Translations under genes and position numbers: made by a program
Shown here: positions 61,328 to 64,000 of the stretch, piece by piece
How positions within the stretch are numbered: the first letter of the stretch is position 1
Layout of the letters: each line of letters begins with the position of its first letter
NCBI GenBank assembly: GCA_963744305.1
Contig: CAVUTF010000005.1
Location: forward strand, 124,001-188,000
Source of the DNA: FEN-1219 sp963744305
GTDB lineage: Bacteria; Pseudomonadota; Gammaproteobacteria; Steroidobacterales; Rariloculaceae
Direction: 5' to 3'
Length of the DNA: 64,000 nt
Notes under the pieces: generated by a model
Database searches by the model: none
What the model was told of the DNA's origin: nothing
What the model saw: only the letters and a program-made list of their open reading frames with translations

Positions 61328-62437
61328 ATGAATACCGACATCATCAGTTCGATAAATTCGATGTTTGGTGGACAGGCTACACAAGGAATCAGCAATCTCC
61401 TCGGTGAATCCGAGGACGCTACGCGCGCCGGACTGCGCACGGCGATCCCAACTTTGCTCGCAGGTCTCATGCAAAAAACTTCGGATGCCGGTGGCGCGGC
61501 ACAACTGTACCGCACGGTCACCAGCGATGCCGTTGATTCCGGAATTGCCGGCAAGGTCGCGTCGCTTTTTGGCAGTCAGCGTAGTCTCGATTCGGTCGTC
61601 GCGGGGGGTGAGTCGTTGCTCGGGTCGCTACTCGGCAGTCGAACGGGCGCCGTAGCGCACGCTGTGTCGCAGGTCTCGGGTGTGAAGCCCTCGTCGGCCT
61701 CGGCGCTGCTTGCGGTGGGCGCGCCGGTCTTGATGGGACTGTTGAAGAAGCAGGTCACGCAAGGCGGGCTCGACGGCGGCGGACTCGCGTCGATGCTGCT
61801 CGGGCAGCGTCAGTCGCTGCAAGCGAACGGCCTCGACGATCGGATCCTTGGGGCGCTCGGCGTCGGCAGCATGCAGAATTTCATCGGGTCGTTTGCCGAA
61901 CCCGCCACCGAGCAGATTACGAGGGATCGCGTCACGGAGGGTCCCACGTACGCGCGGACCGGCGCGGAGGTGCCTGCTCCACCTCGCGAGCGCAGCAACT
62001 GGTTGGCGACCGCAGCGATCCTGGCGCTTGCGGCCGTCGCTATTGGCTTGTTGTTCAACTGGCTTGGCCGAGACCGCGACGTCGACACGGCAGCCGACAC
62101 GCTGGATGCTTCCGCGCTGCGCGTTGCCTCCCTGCCGGCCCAAGTCTATTTCGCCCAGGGCCAAGCGACGGTCGACGCGGCCAACCGCCGAGCCATTGTG
62201 GCGATAGCGCCCACGGCGCAAGCGAGCGGCCAGCCGGTGACGCTGACAAGCTACGCGGAGAGGACCGAGAACGCCGCGCAGGACTTGACGTTGGCCAACG
62301 ACCGCGCCGCGGCGGTGCGTGACGTGCTCGTATCCGCCGGTATTCCAAATGACAAGATCGTGGTGCGGCCGCCCGAGGTGACGGGCAGTGCCGCCGACAC
62401 AGAGGCACAGCGCGTAGAAATTGCGCTAGCGCAGTAG
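61328..62437 (+). CDS. DUF937 protein with transmembrane helix and OmpA-like C-terminal domain
   Basis: 369 residues, intact. Residues about 5-170 are the DUF937/YidB-like helical domain (MFGGQATQGISNLLGESEDA, LFGSQRSLDSVVAGGESLLG, SSASALLAVGAPVLMGLLKK). One helix follows (WLATAAILALAAVAIGLLFN), then an OmpA/MotB-like domain (AQVYFAQGQATVDAANRRAI and LTLANDRAAAVRDVLVSAGI), which in the family binds peptidoglycan. The typical arginine site is NDRAAAVRD. A GAGGGACC site precedes the ATG. Likely an inner-membrane protein reaching the cell wall. Confidence 0.83.
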   Translation: MNTDIISSINSMFGGQATQGISNLLGESEDATRAGLRTAIPTLLAGLMQKTSDAGGAAQLYRTVTSDAVDSGIAGKVASLFGSQRSLDSVVAGGESLLGSLLGSRTGAVAHAVSQVSGVKPSSASALLAVGAPVLMGLLKKQVTQGGLDGGGLASMLLGQRQSLQANGLDDRILGALGVGSMQNFIGSFAEPATEQITRDRVTEGPTYARTGAEVPAPPRERSNWLATAAILALAAVAIGLLFNWLGRDRDVDTAADTLDASALRVASLPAQVYFAQGQATVDAANRRAIVAIAPTAQASGQPVTLTSYAERTENAAQDLTLANDRAAAVRDVLVSAGIPNDKIVVRPPEVTGSAADTEAQRVEIALAQ

Positions 62438-62448
62438 GGAGTCCGCTC

Positions 62449-62485
62449 GGGGCCGGCAATGCGCGATCCGCGCCGCGCCGGCCCC
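62449..62485. terminator. Hairpin between convergent genes
   Basis: GGGGCCGGC (62449-62457) pairs with GCCGGCCCC (62477-62485) around a 19-base loop, 11 bases after the DUF937 gene stop and 21 bases from the amidohydrolase stop. A bidirectional terminator is likely. Confidence 0.6.
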
Positions 62486-62505
62486 CGCTTCTCGAGGCAA
62501 CAGTG

Positions 62506-63558
62506 TCACGAGGCGATCTTCAAGAGCCTCACCAAATTGCCGCCGAGAATGGCCGCCTTGTCCGCGTCGCTCAAGAACGGCGCCTCGACGATCAAGTCGA
62601 TCGTGTCCGGCCAAACGTACGGAATGTCCGAACCGTACACGATCTGGCTCACGCCGGTCTCCGCAACGAGGTGCCTCAAGCCTTCGGAGGAGAACACCAT
62701 CGAGTCCACCATGATCTGATCCTTCAGGTACTCGCTCGGCTTCTTTTTGTTCGCGCAGTTCGCATCGGTGCGCACCGTGCAAGCGGCTTCCGTGCGGCCG
62801 AGATACGACGGCAAGTAACCGCCGCCGTGCGCCGCGACAACCTTGAGCTGCGGAAACCGGTCGAGCGTTCCGTCGAAGATCATCCGGCTCAGGAACACGG
62901 TGGTCTCGAGCGGATTGCCGACGATGTTGCCTAAGCCCCCGCGCCCGTCGAGCGCACCTTCGCGCGCGATGTTCGTCGCGTTGTTCGGGTGCATGAAGAC
63001 CGGCACACCGAGCTCTTCGGCCTTCGCCCAGAACGCGTCGTATTTTTCCGCCGACGGCGATTCGCCGTTCACATGGCCGCCGATCGACGCACCCCGCAGC
63101 CCGAGCTCCTTGACCGCGTACTCGAGCTGCTCGGCGGCGAGATCGGGATGCTGGAGAGCCACCGAGGTCAGCGCGACGAAGCGGTCGGGATGCTGCTTGC
63201 ACCACGCGGACAGACCCTCGTCGTGCTTGCGCACGATCTGCCGCGCGAGCTCGCGCTCGCGCGCGTACCACCAGTAGAAGTTGATGCTGAGCACCTGCAT
63301 GTCGATGCCGCGCTCGTCCTGCGCGGCGAGCCAATGCGGGCCCAACACGAGTGTCGGCACGGCCGCGCGCGGCATGTTCGCGTTCGGCAGGTCGTTGACC
63401 TCCGGGAAAACGCAATGCGCGTGGATGTCGATGATTCGCGCATCGCGGCCGCCGACGCGAACGTCCTTGCGCGTCTGCGCCCGTGCGTCGAACGCGCCCG
63501 CAAGCGCCATCAGGCCGGCGGCGCCGCCAAGCTTCAGGAAGTTTCTGCGATTGCCCAT
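62506..63558 (-). CDS. Tat/Sec-exported amidohydrolase (ACMSD/amidohydrolase-2 family)
   Basis: 350 residues, intact. The N-terminus GNRRNFLKLGGAAGLMALAG is a twin-arginine signal. The TIM-barrel metal motif is IIDIHAHCVFPE, followed by ERGIDMQVLSINFYWWYARE, FMHPNNATNIARE, LKVVAAHGGGYLPSYLGR and the metal Asp in IVYGSDIPYVW. The family decarboxylates or hydrolyses aromatic acids, as in ACMSD and related decarboxylases. GAGGGGGAA lies before the ATG at 63558. The frame continues upstream into the next gene because of one indel; I treat them as two proteins. Confidence 0.9.
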   Translation of the reverse strand: MGNRRNFLKLGGAAGLMALAGAFDARAQTRKDVRVGGRDARIIDIHAHCVFPEVNDLPNANMPRAAVPTLVLGPHWLAAQDERGIDMQVLSINFYWWYARERELARQIVRKHDEGLSAWCKQHPDRFVALTSVALQHPDLAAEQLEYAVKELGLRGASIGGHVNGESPSAEKYDAFWAKAEELGVPVFMHPNNATNIAREGALDGRGGLGNIVGNPLETTVFLSRMIFDGTLDRFPQLKVVAAHGGGYLPSYLGRTEAACTVRTDANCANKKKPSEYLKDQIMVDSMVFSSEGLRHLVAETGVSQIVYGSDIPYVWPDTIDLIVEAPFLSDADKAAILGGNLVRLLKIAS

Positions 63559-63587
63559 GACCGTTTTTCCCCCTCGACGTGTTCTTC

Positions 63588-63984
63588 TTAGTCCGCGGCC
63601 GAAACCTCGTGCCGCAAGCCGCTCGATGAATGGTTCGCCGCGCCGCGCAAGCTTCTCTTCGAGCCGCTTCGTGCAGTCGCAGGTCTCGCACGCCCAGGGC
63701 TCCGAGCCGCCGGCGTCACGACATTTCTGGCGGTGATGCGCGTCCTGCACGCGCGTGAGCTCGAAATACTTCTCCCAGTACGGCCGCTCCTCGTTTAGCG
63801 GCGTCGAGCAGAAGCAGACCTCGACCCACTTCACGACGCCATCGTCGTCGATGCGCGCATCGCGCATGTTGCGCAGGTACTCGCCCTCGGCGACGGAGCC
63901 GCGGCCCAGCACGCGGCGCTCGATCGCACGCAACAGGGCCTGGTTCCGCCCCGGCTTCACCCTGGCCCGTACGAGGTAGCGCAT
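63588..63984 (-). CDS. Small cysteine-containing protein co-encoded with the amidohydrolase (one +1 frameshift)
   Basis: About 131 residues. RYLVRARVKPGRNQALLRAI is a ferredoxin-like (dimeric alpha-beta barrel) opening strand-helix. Then VKWVEVCFCSTPLNEERPYW and a Cys cluster in WACETCDCTKRLEEKLARRG, which could bind a metal. An extra C near 63614 hides the end; removing it gives a C-terminus LAAEVSAAD and a TAA at 63588-63590. Family not recognised. It lies 29 bases upstream of the amidohydrolase, so it is probably in the same operon. Confidence 0.6.
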
Positions 63985-64000
63985 AGATCCGTTCTACCGG

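Noticed and set aside
62506..63984. In-frame fusion of the Cys-cluster protein with the amidohydrolase (492 residues)
   Set aside because: A twin-arginine signal in the middle of a protein makes no sense. One extra C near 63614 hides a TAA, and a good ribosome site precedes the amidohydrolase ATG.

Overview
The window is a GC-rich (roughly two-thirds G+C), densely packed stretch of a Gram-negative, aerobic, heterotrophic bacterial chromosome. TonB-dependent receptor signalling, two TRAP transporters, an SPFH protein, lipoproteins, a GlpK/GlpF pair and a LigD/Ku locus point to a proteobacterium. A short dispersed palindrome family (GGGGTCAGGCACC type) would fit an environmental gammaproteobacterium, but that placement is only an inference. 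I see no rRNA, tRNA, CRISPR array, insertion sequence or phage gene.

The assembly carries many single-base indels, mostly +1 insertions, sometimes a lost base in a short C run. They break glpK, the homocysteine methyltransferase, both TRAP operons, the pyruvate dehydrogenase-type genes, ppdK and others, although conserved protein sequence continues across every break. I give one span per gene and name the breaks. They look like sequencing errors, not pseudogenes. Their density is very uneven: about 11-16 kb, 22-26 kb and 39-42 kb are heavily hit, while 8.5-9.9 kb, 26.4-33.9 kb and 43-47 kb are nearly clean.

Layout. 0-6.8 kb, minus strand: a small membrane protein, an 82-residue protein, a YeiH-type exporter and an ATP-grasp-like protein fused in frame to an M32 carboxypeptidase, followed by glpK-glpF. 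6.9-11.1 kb: homocysteine S-methyltransferase, GST, a D-2-hydroxyacid dehydrogenase-type flavoprotein, and an SPFH/ribbon-helix-helix pair with a recognisable promoter. 11.2-21.6 kb: two TRAP transporters (P-Q-M order), glutathionyl-hydroquinone reductase, pirin, a metallo-beta-lactamase-fold protein and an M24 peptidase. 21.9-26.4 kb: E1 alpha, E1 beta and E2 of a 2-oxoacid dehydrogenase plus a beta-hydroxyacid dehydrogenase. A dispersed repeat is embedded in the E2 coding region.

26.4-32.1 kb: a DUF4252-like lipoprotein, a glutamine amidotransferase and the NHEJ locus (LigD facing two tandem Ku genes). 33.0-38.0 kb: a cell-surface signalling cassette (ECF sigma, FecR, STN-containing TonB receptor, small outer-membrane barrel). 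38.0-47.2 kb: methyltransferase, PPDK, small exported proteins, an MHS-type transporter with a Tat-exported sulfatase, and LysE/SRPBCC/GFA genes. 47.4-55.4 kb: an exported metallo-hydrolase, an exported unknown, and an OmpR-type two-component system divergent from a PspA/membrane protein/von Willebrand A operon. A CpxR-box-like repeat lies between them. 55.4-64 kb: an acyl-CoA-dehydrogenase-fold monooxygenase, DUF427, a duplicated-domain exported protein, an aldose sugar dehydrogenase, GST, several envelope proteins of unknown function, and an amidohydrolase.
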